Assembly (NCBI RefSeq): GCF_014212315.1 | Contig: NZ_JACKXE010000001.1 | Location: forward strand, 1,302,001 to 1,366,000 | DNA from: Nocardioides luti | GTDB lineage: Bacteria; Actinomycetota; Actinomycetes; Propionibacteriales; Nocardioidaceae | Direction of reading: 5' to 3' | DNA: 64,000 nucleotides | Shown: piece by piece, positions 43,805-54,799 of the stretch | Layout of the letters: each line of letters begins with the position of its first letter | Position numbering within the stretch: position 1 is the first letter of the stretch | Made by a program: the position numbers and the translations under genes | The notes under the pieces: model-generated | The model's database searches: none | What the model saw: the letters and a program-made list of their open reading frames with translations, nothing else | Told to the model about the DNA's origin: nothing

Positions 43805-45043
43805 GTGCCGCCCCTCGTCGACGCCGTGCCCGTGGTGGCGCTCCTGGTCCTGCTCGCCACGGCGTACCGCCACCCCTCCGGCCGGGTCGAGGCGCTCGTC
43901 GCCGTGGTCACGGCGGCCGCCACCCTGGCGACCGGGATCGTGAGCCGGGACGAGACCGAGGCGGCCGTGCGGCATCTCGCACCGGTCGTCGTCTTCCTCG
44001 CCACGATCCTCGTCGTCGCCGACGTCTGCGCGCGGGCCGGGCTGTTCCGGGCCGCCGCCCAGGTCGTCCGCGACGTCAGCCACGGGCGGGCGGACCGCCT
44101 GCTCGGCGGCGTCTTCGTGCTCGCGGCCGCGGTCACCGCCGTGCTGAGCCTGGACGCGACCGTGGTCCTGCTGACCCCGGTCGTCATCGGCGCGGCCCTC
44201 GCGATGGGCACGTCCTCGCGCCCCGGCGCCTACGCCTGCCTGCGGATGGCGAACTCCGCCTCGCTCCTCCTGCCCGTCTCCAACCTGACGAACCTGCTCG
44301 CGATGCGGCACCTCGACCTCACCTTCGGCGGCTTCGCGCTGGTGATGGCGCCGGTGCTCGCGGCGGTGCTCGTCGTGGAGTACGTCGTGCTGCGGCTGCT
44401 CTTCCGTCGCGACCTCGCCGCCCGCACGGAGCCCGCCGCCCCGACCCCGGACGTGCCGCTCCCCCGGGTGCCGCTGGTGGTCGTGGCCGCGATGCTGGTC
44501 GGCTTCGCCGCGCTCTCGCCGCTCGGGGTCGAGCCGTTCTGGGTGTCCACCGCGGCCGCCCTCGTGCTCGTCGCCTGGGCCCGTCGCCGCGACCTGCTGA
44601 CCCTCGGCGACGCGGTCCGGGCCGCGCACCCGTCGTTCGCCGTGTTCGTGCTGGCGCTCGGCGTCGTCGTGGCCGCGCTGGCCGTGGGCTTCCTCGGGGA
44701 CGCCGTGGCCCGGGTGCTCCCGGACTCCACGTCGTACGCCGCCCTGCTGGTCATCGCCGTCGTCGCGACGGTCCTCGCCAACCTCCTGACCAACCTGTCG
44801 GCGACCCTCCTCGTCGTGCCCCTGGTCGCGCCGCTGGGCGACGCCGCGGTGCTGGCCGCCCTGCTGGGGCTGAACATCGGCTCGGGGCTCACCTACACCG
44901 GCTCGCTCGCCAACCTGCTGTGGCGCCGCGGCCTGACCCACCAGGGCGAGCGGATCTCGATGCGGGAGTTCCACCGGGTCTCGCTCGTCGCGACGCCGGT
45001 CACGCTGGTGGCCGCCGTGAGCGTGCTGGCCCTCGTCACCTGA
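43805..45043 (+). CDS. ArsB/SLC13-type anion permease
   Basis: This is a 412-residue protein with about eleven membrane helices. LSLDATVVLLTPVVIGAAL and ANLLTNLSATLLVVPLV are the repeated hairpin motifs of the ion transporter superfamily that includes ArsB and divalent anion permeases, and MANSASLLLPVSNLTNLLA is the typical first-repeat signature. The substrate could be arsenite, a dicarboxylate or another oxyanion. No arsR or arsC is adjacent; the molybdate cluster directly downstream makes an oxyanion plausible. The GTG start at 43805 has TACATT ending 6 nt before. Confidence 0.83.
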   Translation: MPPLVDAVPVVALLVLLATAYRHPSGRVEALVAVVTAAATLATGIVSRDETEAAVRHLAPVVVFLATILVVADVCARAGLFRAAAQVVRDVSHGRADRLLGGVFVLAAAVTAVLSLDATVVLLTPVVIGAALAMGTSSRPGAYACLRMANSASLLLPVSNLTNLLAMRHLDLTFGGFALVMAPVLAAVLVVEYVVLRLLFRRDLAARTEPAAPTPDVPLPRVPLVVVAAMLVGFAALSPLGVEPFWVSTAAALVLVAWARRRDLLTLGDAVRAAHPSFAVFVLALGVVVAALAVGFLGDAVARVLPDSTSYAALLVIAVVATVLANLLTNLSATLLVVPLVAPLGDAAVLAALLGLNIGSGLTYTGSLANLLWRRGLTHQGERISMREFHRVSLVATPVTLVAAVSVLALVT

Positions 45044-45128
45044 CCGGCGGGCCGCCAACGCATCAGCGCGAAGGCGCATCCGCGGACGCTGCTCGCGCAT
45101 TTCACCGCAGATGCGGCATGATCACCGG

Positions 45129-45524
45129 GTGACGACCTACCGGATTGCGGAAGCCGCCGAGCTCCTCGGCGTCAGCGACGACACCGTGCGCCGCTGGATC
45201 GACGCGGGGCGGGTCCGCTCCGAGACCGCCGAGGGCCGCACGACCGTCGCCGGGCGCGACCTGGCCGCGCTGGCCGAGTCGCTGGCCGACCACCCCGACC
45301 GCGAGCGCACCCGCGCGGCCAACGTCAGTGCCCGCAACCGCATGCACGGCATCGTCACGAAGGTCACCAAGGACGTCGTCATGGCCCAGGTCGAGATGAT
45401 CTGCGGTCCCTACCGGCTGGTCTCGCTGATGAGCTCGGAGGCCGCCGAGGAGCTCGGCCTCGAGCCCGGTGTGCGGGGCATCGCCTCCGTCAAGTCCACC
45501 AACGTCATCGTGGAGCGCCCGTGA
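45129..45524 (+). CDS. HTH (MerR/excisionase-type) plus TOBE domain molybdate-responsive protein
   Basis: This is a 131-residue protein with two parts. Residues 1-45 are a helix-turn-helix (TTYRIAEAAELLGVSDDTVRRWIDAGRVRSE); residues about 68-131 are a TOBE/Mop domain (SARNRMHGIVTKVTKDVVMAQVEMICGPYRLVSLMSSEAAEELGLEPG...ASVKSTNVIVERP) of the kind that binds molybdate or tungstate. It is therefore a likely oxyanion-sensing regulator of the downstream mod genes, with a different DNA-binding domain from the classical ModE. The GTG start follows CATGAT by 5 nt. It is coupled to modA (GTGA). Confidence 0.88.
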   Translation: MTTYRIAEAAELLGVSDDTVRRWIDAGRVRSETAEGRTTVAGRDLAALAESLADHPDRERTRAANVSARNRMHGIVTKVTKDVVMAQVEMICGPYRLVSLMSSEAAEELGLEPGVRGIASVKSTNVIVERP

Positions 45525-46300
45525 AGATCCTGCCGTCCCGAGCCCTGACCGGCCTGTCCCTGCTCGCCCTCGCCCTCCCGCTCGCCGCGTGCGGCGGGGG
45601 CGACGACGGCGCCCCGAGCGCGGACGGGGACGGCACGACGATCACCGTGCTCGCCGCCGCCTCCCTGACCGGGACGTTCACCGACCTCGCGAAGCAGTTC
45701 GAGGACGACCACCCGGGCGTCACGGTCAAGCTCGCCTTCGACTCGTCGGCCACGCTGGCCCAGCAGGCGCTCGACGGCGCCCCGGCGGACGTGCTGGCGA
45801 CCGCCGACGAGGCGACCATGGACAGCGCCGCGGACGCGCTCGCCGCCGACCCGCAGGTCTTCGCGACCAACACGATGGTGCTGGTCACCCCGGCCGACAA
45901 CCCGGCCCAGATCACCGACTTCGGCGACCTCGACACCGGCGGCGCCACCTTCGTGGCGTGCGTCGACACCGCCCCCTGCGGCAAGGTCGCGGCCGCCCTC
46001 TTCCAGGACAACGACCTCACCGCGAAGCCGGCGAGCCTCGAGGTCGACGTCAAGGCGGTCCTGGCCAAGGTGACCAGCGACGAGGCCGACGCGGGCTTCG
46101 TCTACCGCACGGACGCGGTCGCGGCCGGCGAGGACGTCCGGAGCGTCGACATCCCGCACGCGGAGGACGAGGTGACGACGTACCCCATCGCCCCGCTCGA
46201 CCAGTCCCGCGCCAGCGGCCTGGCCGGCGAGTTCGTGGACCTGGTGCTGTCGACCGAGGGGCAGCAGGTGCTCGCCGACGCGGGCTTCGGGAAGCCGTGA
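45521..46300 (+). CDS. modA: Molybdate ABC transporter substrate-binding lipoprotein ModA
   Basis: This is a 259-residue protein with a lipoprotein signal (LLALALPLAAC, Cys near residue 24). The ModA pattern is clear: ITVLAAASLTGTFTDLAKQFE, VKLAFDSSATLAQQALDGAPADVLATADEATMD, ATNTMVLVTPADNPAQI and DEADAGFVYRTDAVAAGEDV. It captures molybdate or tungstate outside the cell. The GTG start overlaps the TOBE gene stop. Confidence 0.94.
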   Translation: MKILPSRALTGLSLLALALPLAACGGGDDGAPSADGDGTTITVLAAASLTGTFTDLAKQFEDDHPGVTVKLAFDSSATLAQQALDGAPADVLATADEATMDSAADALAADPQVFATNTMVLVTPADNPAQITDFGDLDTGGATFVACVDTAPCGKVAAALFQDNDLTAKPASLEVDVKAVLAKVTSDEADAGFVYRTDAVAAGEDVRSVDIPHAEDEVTTYPIAPLDQSRASGLAGEFVDLVLSTEGQQVLADAGFGKP

Positions 46301-47093
46301 GGGAGACCCCCCGCACCCTGGGGCGGCCGCCGATCGCCCTCGTCGTGCCGGGCGCGCTCGCGGCCGCCCTGCTGGTCGTCCCGCTGGTCACGCTCGTCCT
46401 CGACACCCCGTGGGGCAGCTTCCTCGACGAGCTGCGGACCCCCGCCGTGCGCGACGCGCTGTGGATCACCGCGCTCGCCTCCACGATCACGGTCGTGGTC
46501 TGCGTGGTCCTCGGCACCCCGCTCGCCTGGCTGCTCGCCCGCGTGGACTTCCCCGGCCGGACGGTGCTCCGCGCCGCCGTGGCGGTGCCGCTCGTGCTGC
46601 CCCCGGTGGTGGCCGGCGTCGCGCTCGTCACCGCGCTGGGGCGCAACGGCCTGATCGGCTCGGTCCTGCGCGACACGACCGGCCTCACGCTCCCCTACAC
46701 GACCACCGCGGTGGTGATCGCCCACACCTTCGTCTCGATGCCGTTCTACGTCCTCAGCGTCGAGGGGGCGCTGCGCGCCTCCGGCGAGCAGTACGACGTC
46801 GTCGCGGCCACCCTCGGCGCGGACCGCTGGACGACCTTCCGCCGGGTGACGCTCCCGCTGGCGATGCCGGGCCTGATGGCCGGGGCGATCCTGGCGTGGG
46901 CCAGGTCGCTCGGCGAGTTCGGGGCCACGATCACCTTCGCCGGCAACTACCCCGGCACCACCCAGACGATGCCGTCGCTGATCTACCAGGCCCTGCAGTC
47001 GGACCCCGAGGTCGCGCGCACGCTGAGCATGATCCTGCTCGTCGTGTCGGTCGCGATCCTGGCCGCGCTGCGCAACCGATGGCTGACGACGCC

Positions 47094-47097
<4 letters not shown>
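46297..47097 (+). CDS. modB: Molybdate ABC transporter permease ModB
   Basis: This is a 266-residue permease with about six membrane helices. The cytoplasmic EAA-type loop reads EQYDVVAATLGADRWTTFRRVTLPLAMPGLMAGAILAWARSLGEFGATI; LGEFGA is typical of ModB/CysT-type permeases. The GTG start overlaps the modA stop by four bases; the stop overlaps the modC start in the same way. Confidence 0.94.
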
Positions 47098-48098
<1,001 letters not shown>

Positions 48099-48114
48099 CC
48101 GTTACCATCACGCC

Positions 48115-49146
48115 ATGACGGACAGCCGCGCGCAGGACATGCCCACCTCCTCCCCCGAGACGCCGGACCGGAACCTCGCCCTGGAGCTGGTGCGCGTCAC
48201 CGAGGCCGCGGCGATGGCCGCCGGTCGCTGGGTCGGGCGCGGCGACAAGAACGGCGCCGACGACGTCGCGGTCAACGCGATGCGCGTGATGATCTCGACG
48301 ATCGGCATGAACGGCACCGTCGTGATCGGCGAGGGCGAGAAGGACAACGCGCCGATGCTCTACAACGGCGAGCAGGTCGGCGACGGCACCGGCCCCGAGT
48401 GCGACGTCGCCGTGGACCCGATCGACGGCACGACCCTGACGGCCAAGGGCATGAGCAACGCCGTGGCCGTGCTGGCCGTGTCCCCGCGCGGGTCGATGTA
48501 CGACCCGTCCGCGGTGTTCTACATGGAGAAGCTGATCACCGGCCCCGAGGCGGCCGACGTCGTCGACATCCGCAACTCGGTCGCCGAGAACATCCACCAG
48601 GTCGCCAAGGCCAAGGGCTCCAGCACCTCCGACGTCACCGTCGTGGTGCTCGACCGGCCGCGCCACCAGCAGCTCGCCGACGAGATCCGCGCGACCGGCG
48701 CCCGCATCAAGTTCATCGTCGACGGCGACGTGGCCGGCGCCATCTCCGCCGCCCGGCCGGACTCCGGCGTGGACCTGCTGCTCGGCATCGGCGGCACCCC
48801 CGAGGGCATCATCGCGGCCACCGCGATGAAGTGCATGGGCGGCGTGATCCAGGGCCGGCTGTGGCCGCAGGACGACGACGAGCGGCAGAAGGCGCTGGAC
48901 GCCGGCCACAACCTCGACCCGAACTTCGTGCTCTCCACCGACGACCTGGTGACCGGCGACGACTGCTTCTTCGTCGCGACCGGCATCACCGACGGCGACC
49001 TGATGCGCGGCGTGCGCTACCGCGCCGGCGGCTGCACCACCGAGTCGCTGGTGATGCGCTCGCGCAGCGGCACGATCCGCAAGATCAGCTCGGAGCACCG
49101 CCTGCAGAAGTTACGCGCTTTCGCCGCGATCGACTTCCACGGCTGA
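48115..49146 (+). CDS. glpX: Fructose-1,6-bisphosphatase class II (GlpX)
   Basis: This is a 343-residue enzyme of gluconeogenesis that removes the 1-phosphate of fructose-1,6-bisphosphate. Metal and substrate motifs are present: [46 protein letters not shown] and [20 protein letters not shown]. This is the normal FBPase type in actinobacteria. TACCAT ends 6 nt before the ATG, so it has its own leaderless promoter after the mod operon. The 3' end overlaps the lipase-like gene at 49111 by 36 bases, tail to tail. Confidence 0.97.
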   Translation: MTDSRAQDMPTSSPETPDRNLALELVRVTEAAAMAAGRWVGRGDKNGADDVAVNAMRVMISTIGMNGTVVIGEGEKDNAPMLYNGEQVGDGTGPECDVAVDPIDGTTLTAKGMSNAVAVLAVSPRGSMYDPSAVFYMEKLITGPEAADVVDIRNSVAENIHQVAKAKGSSTSDVTVVVLDRPRHQQLADEIRATGARIKFIVDGDVAGAISAARPDSGVDLLLGIGGTPEGIIAATAMKCMGGVIQGRLWPQDDDERQKALDAGHNLDPNFVLSTDDLVTGDDCFFVATGITDGDLMRGVRYRAGGCTTESLVMRSRSGTIRKISSEHRLQKLRAFAAIDFHG

Positions 49147-49947
49147 GGCCAGCGCCTGGCGCCGCAGCGCGCTGGTGACGTGGTCGATGACCCGCGGGTC
49201 GAGCGCCATCCCGACGTGGGACGTGCTCACCTCGACGGGCACGGCCAGCGGGTCGACGCAGGCCCGCCAGTCGACGATGCCGTCGCGCCTGCTGTAGATC
49301 GCGGTGAAGCCGACCCCGGGCGGCACCGGCAGCTGGCTCTCGTCGAAGCTCTGCCGCGCGCACGGCCCGGCCACGCACTCCTCCGACATCAGGCCCGGCA
49401 CGCCGGCCCGGCTGAGCCGGACCAGCACGTCGACGCTCGCGGTCAGCGAGATGTGGTGCGCCCCGGGGGCGAGCATCGGGCTGCCCATCGTGACGATCCC
49501 GGACACGAGGTCGGGACGGCGTACGGCGATCCCGCGCGCGAGCATGCCGCCGAGGCTGTGCCCGACGATCTGCACGCGGGTGCCGCGGCGGATCACGATC
49601 GACTCGAGCCGCGACTCAAGCTGGGCGGCCGCGTTGAGCGTGCAGCCGACGTTCGCGTGGATGTGCGAGCGGTAGGTGCGGAACCCCTGGCGCCGCAGGG
49701 ACCTGGCCATCAGGGCGAGGGTCCCGTCGCCGGCGAGGAAGCCGGGGACCAGGATCACGGGGTCGACGGCCCGCTCGGTGGTCCGGCCGGTGTAGGGGGT
49801 GCGACGGCGGGCCCGGCGGTCCTCGAGCGAGCGCACGGCGTACCGCCCGGCCTCGGTGACGACACTGCCCTCCCGCAGGACCGCGGCCGCGGCAGGGCGT
49901 TCGAAGCCCTCCGGGCGGAGGAAGGACGCCAGTGTCGAGTCGCTCAC
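49111..49947 (-). CDS. Triacylglycerol lipase-like alpha/beta hydrolase
   Basis: This is a protein of about 278 residues. [33 protein letters not shown] begins the fold, [22 protein letters not shown] carries the Ser nucleophile, [12 protein letters not shown] the probable Asp, and [17 protein letters not shown] the His. ESLVTIGSP-like VTMGSPM also fits lipases. There is no clear signal peptide. Two Cys in [13 protein letters not shown] might pair. The GTG at 49947 is used; the frame is open back to 49998, but without better signals. Confidence 0.84.
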   Translation of the reverse strand: MSDSTLASFLRPEGFERPAAAAVLREGSVVTEAGRYAVRSLEDRRARRRTPYTGRTTERAVDPVILVPGFLAGDGTLALMARSLRRQGFRTYRSHIHANVGCTLNAAAQLESRLESIVIRRGTRVQIVGHSLGGMLARGIAVRRPDLVSGIVTMGSPMLAPGAHHISLTASVDVLVRLSRAGVPGLMSEECVAGPCARQSFDESQLPVPPGVGFTAIYSRRDGIVDWRACVDPLAVPVEVSTSHVGMALDPRVIDHVTSALRRQALASAVEVDRGESA

Positions 49948-50010
49948 AACTCCTGACGGTAAGCCCAGAACGCCCGGATCACGGGCACATACGGTCAAAT
50001 CATGTCCTTT

Positions 50011-50028
50011 TCAACCGGATGCGGTTGA
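50011..50028. promoter_or_regulatory. Palindrome before the alpha/beta hydrolase gene, possible operator
   Basis: TCAACCGGATGCGGTTGA has perfect 7-bp arms with a 4-nt centre and lies 10 nt before the ATG at 50038. The right arm overlaps TTGACT, which could be the -10 of a leaderless promoter ending 7 nt before the start. The position suits a repressor site; no regulator gene is adjacent. Confidence 0.5.
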
Positions 50029-50037
50029 CTGGAGCGC

Positions 50038-50976
50038 ATGCCGTCGCGACCTCGTCCCGTGCCCGACGTCACCGTGTCCGAGGAGCTGTTCGCCCCGGTC
50101 CACCAAGGTGTCGAGCTCTGCTACCAGACCTTCGGGGACCCCGACGACGAGCCGCTGCTGCTGGTGATGGGCCTCGGTGGCCCGATGAACTGGTGGGACG
50201 AGGAGCTCTGCCGGATGCTCGCGCGCCAGGGCTTCTTCGCGATCCGCTACGACAACCGGGACACCGGGCGCTCGACGCGCATCGCCCAGCGCGTGGGCCG
50301 CTCCGCCGTGGTCCGGGCGTTCGCGGGCACCAAGGTGCGCGCGCCGTACTCCATCACCGACATGGCCCAGGACGCCTTCGGCCTGATGGACCACCTCGGC
50401 CTGGAGTCTGCGCACGTCGCGGGCGTGTCGATGGGCGGGATGATCGTGCAGACGATGGCGATCGACCACCCGGAGCGGGTGCGCTCGATGACCAGCATCA
50501 TGTCGACGACCGGCAAGCGCAGCGTCGGCTGGCAGCACCCGTCGCTGCTGCCGGCCCTGATCGGCTCGCGCGGCCCCGGCCGCGACGCCTACATCCGCAC
50601 CAGCGTGACCACCTGGAAGATGATCGGCTCGCCGGGCTTCCCCCAGACCTACGACCAGACCGCCAAGCGCGCCGGCGAGACCTTCGACCGCGGCGTCAGC
50701 GCCAGCGGCGTGATGCGCCAGATGCTCGCCGTGCTCACCCAGCCCAACCGCGGCAGCCGGCTGCACTCCCTGCACGTCCCGACGCTCGTGATCCACGGCC
50801 TCGCGGACAAGATGGTGCACGTCTCCGGCGGCCGCGCCACCGCCGCCGCCGTCCCCGGCGCCGAGCTGCTGCTCATCGACGGCATGGGCCACGACATGCC
50901 GCACGAGCTGTTCGAGACGTTCGTCGCCGGGATCCGGCGGACCGCTGACCGGGCTGCGCGGAGCAGCGGCGCCTGA
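50038..50976 (+). CDS. Alpha/beta hydrolase
   Basis: This is a 312-residue hydrolase. LLLVMGLGGPMNWWDEELC and IRYDNRDTGRST form the N-terminal fold, AGVSMGGMIVQTMAIDHPERV carries the Ser nucleophile, IHGLADKMVHVSGG the Asp and DGMGHDMPHELFE the His. Members include esterases and aclacinomycin-methylesterase-like enzymes; substrate unknown. The last four codons and the stop lie inside the first copy of a 103-bp tandem repeat, so the C-terminal residues come from the repeat. Confidence 0.88.
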   Translation: MPSRPRPVPDVTVSEELFAPVHQGVELCYQTFGDPDDEPLLLVMGLGGPMNWWDEELCRMLARQGFFAIRYDNRDTGRSTRIAQRVGRSAVVRAFAGTKVRAPYSITDMAQDAFGLMDHLGLESAHVAGVSMGGMIVQTMAIDHPERVRSMTSIMSTTGKRSVGWQHPSLLPALIGSRGPGRDAYIRTSVTTWKMIGSPGFPQTYDQTAKRAGETFDRGVSASGVMRQMLAVLTQPNRGSRLHSLHVPTLVIHGLADKMVHVSGGRATAAAVPGAELLLIDGMGHDMPHELFETFVAGIRRTADRAARSSGA

Positions 50977-51264
50977 GGGACGAGGGCGGCGCGTGGGCTC
51001 CGCCAGATCGAGCAAGCCCCGCGGCTGAGGGACGAAGCCGCGACGGGCGCGTCGAGATGAGCAGACCAGCGGCGCCTGAGGGACGAGGGCGGCGCGTGGG
51101 CTCCGCCAGATCGAGCAAGCCCCGCGGCTGAGGGACGAAGCCGCGACGGGCGCGTCGAGATGAGCGGAGCAGCGGCGCCTGAGGGACGAGGGCGGCGCGT
51201 GGGCTCCGCCAGATCGAGCAAGCGTCGCGGCTGAGGGACGAAGCCGCGACGGGCGCGTCGAGAT
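50965..51264. repeat. 103-bp tandem repeat, nearly three copies
   Basis: Copies start at 50965, 51068 and 51171 (each at AGCGGCGCCTGAGGGACGAG), a constant period of 103 bp; the third copy ends near 51264. Differences are few (for example GCAAGCCCC against GCAAGCGTC). Each unit contains two GCTGAGGGACGA-like or CCTGAGGGACGA boxes and GACGGGCGCGTCGAGAT. The first copy includes the stop of the hydrolase gene. I see no convincing gene in the 449 bp between 50977 and 51425: it holds this array, a terminator and a diverged inverted copy. Confidence 0.95.
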
Positions 51265-51276
51265 CCGGTGAGACGC

Positions 51277-51311
51277 ACAAGGGCGGTGACCACGGAGGTC
51301 ACCGCCCTTGT
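51277..51311. terminator. Strong bidirectional hairpin terminator
   Basis: ACAAGGGCGGTGACC (51277-51291) is the exact reverse complement of 51297-51311, giving a 15-bp stem with a 5-nt loop. It lies between the hydrolase gene (plus) and the ATPase gene (minus), whose 3' ends face it. There is no long T-tract, as is usual in GC-rich actinobacteria. Confidence 0.8.
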
Positions 51312-51322
51312 CATCTGCTGGG

Positions 51323-51380
51323 TTTCGACGCGCCCGTCGCGCCCTCGCAGGCTCGGGCGCGGGGCTTGCTCAACCTGGCC
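51323..51380 (-). repeat. Diverged inverted copy of the 103-bp repeat segment
   Basis: TTTCGACGCGCCCGTCGCG and GGGGCTTGCTCAACCTGG in this stretch match the reverse complement of the repeat unit (TCTCGACGCGCCCGTCGCGG ... GGGGCTTGCTCGATCTGG) with a shorter, altered middle. The element family is therefore present in both orientations, flanking the terminator. Confidence 0.75.
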
Positions 51381-51425
51381 GACCGACGCCGCGGGCTCGT
51401 TCCTCGCCCGCGACTGGTCGCCTCA

Positions 51426-52508
<1,083 letters not shown>

Positions 52509-52609
52509 GATTTCTCTTCTCCTTCACCGGCAGGTACGTGCCGGACGATCCGTTGTGAAGTGACGCCGCTCACACTACGGGGTGGGACGCGGCGGGTGTA
52601 CTCGTCATC

Positions 52610-53596
52610 TCAGAATTCGCGCGCCTCCGCCGGCAACCACCTCCTGGGTACGCCGTCGAGGACGAGACCGGTGCCGTCGGACGACCAGGCGACCGGGACC
52701 GGCTCGATGACGCCGCCGGTGAAGCCGCCGGTGGCGTCGTGGTTCTGGAACGCCAGGAACCGGTGCTCGCCCGCACGCGTGCGGGCCAGCTTGCCGACGT
52801 ACAGGTCCTCGCTCGTGATCCGGGTGGCGCGGTCGAGGTCGACCGGTGCGCCGGGACCGTCGACGGGCACCGCCCAGACGCCGCCCGCGCCGTCGGGGGC
52901 GCCGGGCATCTGGTCGGCGAGGCAGGAGAACACCAGCACCCAGCGGCCGTCGAGCTCGTGCAGCGAGATCACCTCGGCCCAGGTGAAGCGGGTGCTGGGC
53001 GGGCTCAGCGGGGGCCGGACCTCCCAGGACCAGAGGTCCTCGGAGACCGCGTGGGCGACCACGGCACCGTCACCCTCGAGACCTCGGGCCGTCGCGTAGA
53101 GGTGCCAGAGCCCGGTGGCGTCACGGCAGACCCACGGGTCGCGCCAGTGCGTCTCGGCGGCGCCGGCCGGGCGGGTGGAGTACCACTGGGGGTCGGCCTC
53201 GAGCAGAGGACCGGCCTCGCGCTTCCAGGTCACCAGGTCGTCGGAGGACGAGACGCCGACGCGCTGCACCATCCCGTCCTCGGCTCGGGACAGGCCGGTC
53301 GAGAACAGCCGCCAGCTGCCGTCGTCGGCGCGCACCACGCAGCCGGTCCACGTCGCGAGGTCGTCGAAGGCCGGCGAGGGCTGCGGGTCGAGGGCGTCCG
53401 CGACGCGGGTCCACGACCGCAGGTCGGTCGAGACGGCGTGCCCGGTCGAGGCGTTGCGGTGCCGGAGCTCGGGGTCGCCGAGCGAGCGCGGGGCCTTGAG
53501 GAAGAACAGGTGGTGCGCCGCGCCGTCGTCGGCCAGCCAGAAGTCCCAGACCCAGTCGTCGGCGAGGTCGAACGCCACCCCCGCGACCTCAGACAC
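52610..53596 (-). CDS. Glycoside hydrolase, GH32/GH43-like five-bladed propeller
   Basis: This is a protein of about 328 residues without signal peptide. WVWDFWLADDGAAHHLFFLKAP opens the propeller; WTGCVVRADDGSWRLFSTGLSR, HWRDPWVCRDATGLWHLYATAR (RDP motif with the transition-state Asp) and FTWAEVISLHELDGRWVLVFSC (possible acid Glu) follow the order seen in GH32 and related families. It is probably an intracellular beta-fructosidase or similar exo-glycosidase. The GTG at 53596 overlaps the end of the LacI gene by 8 bases, so both are co-transcribed. Confidence 0.78.
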   Translation of the reverse strand: MSEVAGVAFDLADDWVWDFWLADDGAAHHLFFLKAPRSLGDPELRHRNASTGHAVSTDLRSWTRVADALDPQPSPAFDDLATWTGCVVRADDGSWRLFSTGLSRAEDGMVQRVGVSSSDDLVTWKREAGPLLEADPQWYSTRPAGAAETHWRDPWVCRDATGLWHLYATARGLEGDGAVVAHAVSEDLWSWEVRPPLSPPSTRFTWAEVISLHELDGRWVLVFSCLADQMPGAPDGAGGVWAVPVDGPGAPVDLDRATRITSEDLYVGKLARTRAGEHRFLAFQNHDATGGFTGGVIEPVPVAWSSDGTGLVLDGVPRRWLPAEAREF

Positions 53597-54686
53597 GACC
53601 GGACTCCCGACGCCGCCCTCGCACCGCACGCTCCCCCGTCGAGGCAGCGGACGACGCCCGCGCGGGCCGCGGCGCGGTGCGCACGGACTCGCCGGGGATC
53701 AGCGGCATCGGCACCAGGACGGGCGCACCGGGTGCGGTCTCGTCCGCCAGCAGCAGCTCGACCGCCCGGGCGCCCATGGCGACGAACGGCAGCTCGACCG
53801 AGGCGACCCGCGGGCGCAGCCAGCCGGCCAGCTCGGAGCCGTCGAAGGACACGATCGACACGTCGCCGGGCACGTGCAGCCCGTGCTCGGCGAGCGCCTG
53901 GTAGGTCCCCATCGCGACGCGGTCGTTGAGGCAGATCAGGCCGTGGGCCCGGTGCCCCGCCTCCAGCCAGGGCCGCAGCGCGCCGTAGGCCGCGTCGACC
54001 GACCACTCGCACGGCAGCACGCCGCTGAGCTCGACCCCCTCCTCGGCGAAGCGCTCGGTGATCCCGGCGAGCCGGAGCGGGCCGGCCAGCGCGTGCGGCG
54101 TCGGGTCCTCGCCCACGACGAACACGCCCTCGCGCACGCCGGCGGCGAGCAGGGCGTCGGCCGCGACCCGGCCGCCGGAGTGCTCGTCGGGCAGCACGGC
54201 GGGCGCACGCCCCTCGGGGTCGACGCAGTTCAGCATCACCGTCCGGCCGGCCATCAGGCGGTCGGGCAGCGGGGTGGTGAGGGTGGTGCGGGTGATGTAG
54301 ATGATCCCGTCGACCTGGCGCTCGAGCATCTCGTCGACGAGCAGCTCACGGACCGCGGGGTCGCCCTCGGTCTCGCCGATGACGAGCAGGTGGTCGTGGG
54401 CGCGGGCGGCGGCGTTCGCGCCGCCGAGCATCCGGCTGGCGAACATGCCGCTCGCCACGAAGTCGGTGATCACGCCGATGGTGCTGGTGGTCGACGTGCG
54501 CAGGCTGCGGGCGTTGCGGTTCGGCCGGTAGCCGAGCTCGACCACGGCCGCGCGCACCCGCTGCTCGGTGTCGGCGGCGATCCGCATCTGGGCCGAGCGG
54601 CCGTTGACGATGTACGACGCGGTGGTGGTCGAGACCCCCGCGCGCGCAGCGACGTCGGAGAGCGTCACCTTGCGGCTGATCGGCAC
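53589..54686 (-). CDS. LacI-family transcriptional repressor of the oligosaccharide locus
   Basis: This is a 365-residue regulator. The N-terminal HTH (KVTLSDVAARAGVSTTTASYIVNGRS) and hinge helix region are followed by a periplasmic-binding-protein-like sensor (TIGVITDFVASGMFASRMLGGANAAA, HGLICLNDRVAMGTYQALAEHGLHVPGDVSIVSFDGSELA). The C-terminal 25 residues are Arg/Ala-rich. It is divergent from the importer operon and probably binds the CG-centred palindrome at 54800-54817. A sugar inducer such as melibiose, raffinose or galactinol is inferred from the neighbouring enzymes. Confidence 0.94.
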   Translation of the reverse strand: MPISRKVTLSDVAARAGVSTTTASYIVNGRSAQMRIAADTEQRVRAAVVELGYRPNRNARSLRTSTTSTIGVITDFVASGMFASRMLGGANAAARAHDHLLVIGETEGDPAVRELLVDEMLERQVDGIIYITRTTLTTPLPDRLMAGRTVMLNCVDPEGRAPAVLPDEHSGGRVAADALLAAGVREGVFVVGEDPTPHALAGPLRLAGITERFAEEGVELSGVLPCEWSVDAAYGALRPWLEAGHRAHGLICLNDRVAMGTYQALAEHGLHVPGDVSIVSFDGSELAGWLRPRVASVELPFVAMGARAVELLLADETAPGAPVLVPMPLIPGESVRTAPRPARASSAASTGERAVRGRRRESGRV

Positions 54687-54766
54687 GACTCGTCACCACC
54701 TTCAGGGCTCGCACGGACCGACGCACGGGCGTCGGTCTCGATTTGTCCGCGTTTCGACCGTTGTGC

Positions 54767-54796
54767 TTGACAGTGACGTGAGTGACGTCACATGAT
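54767..54796 (+). promoter_or_regulatory. Sigma-70-type promoter of the sugar importer operon
   Basis: TTGACA (54767-54772) and CATGAT (54791-54796) are separated by 18 bp. The spacer contains the palindrome GTGACGTCAC. Transcription would start near 54803, giving a leader of about 90 nt before the ATG at 54895. This is one of the few consensus-like -35/-10 pairs in the window. Confidence 0.75.
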
Positions 54797-54799
54797 CCT

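Noticed and set aside
43805..45043. Assigning the permease as an arsenite pump (arsB)
   Set aside because: The fold fits, but no arsR, arsC or arsA gene is near and the substrate cannot be read from motifs.
45061..45128. Molybdenum-cofactor riboswitch before the TOBE gene
   Set aside because: Only short 6-bp inverted matches are present, and the gene appears to start without a leader, leaving no room for an aptamer.
51277..51311. Possible small structured RNA at the 15-bp hairpin
   Set aside because: Position between two 3' ends and simple stem-loop shape fit a bidirectional terminator better; no promoter is visible.
54773..54790. GTGACGTCAC palindrome as a member of the GGACGTCAT hairpin family
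   Set aside because: It shares only the GACGTCA core, has no loop and lies in a promoter spacer, so a regulator site is more likely.
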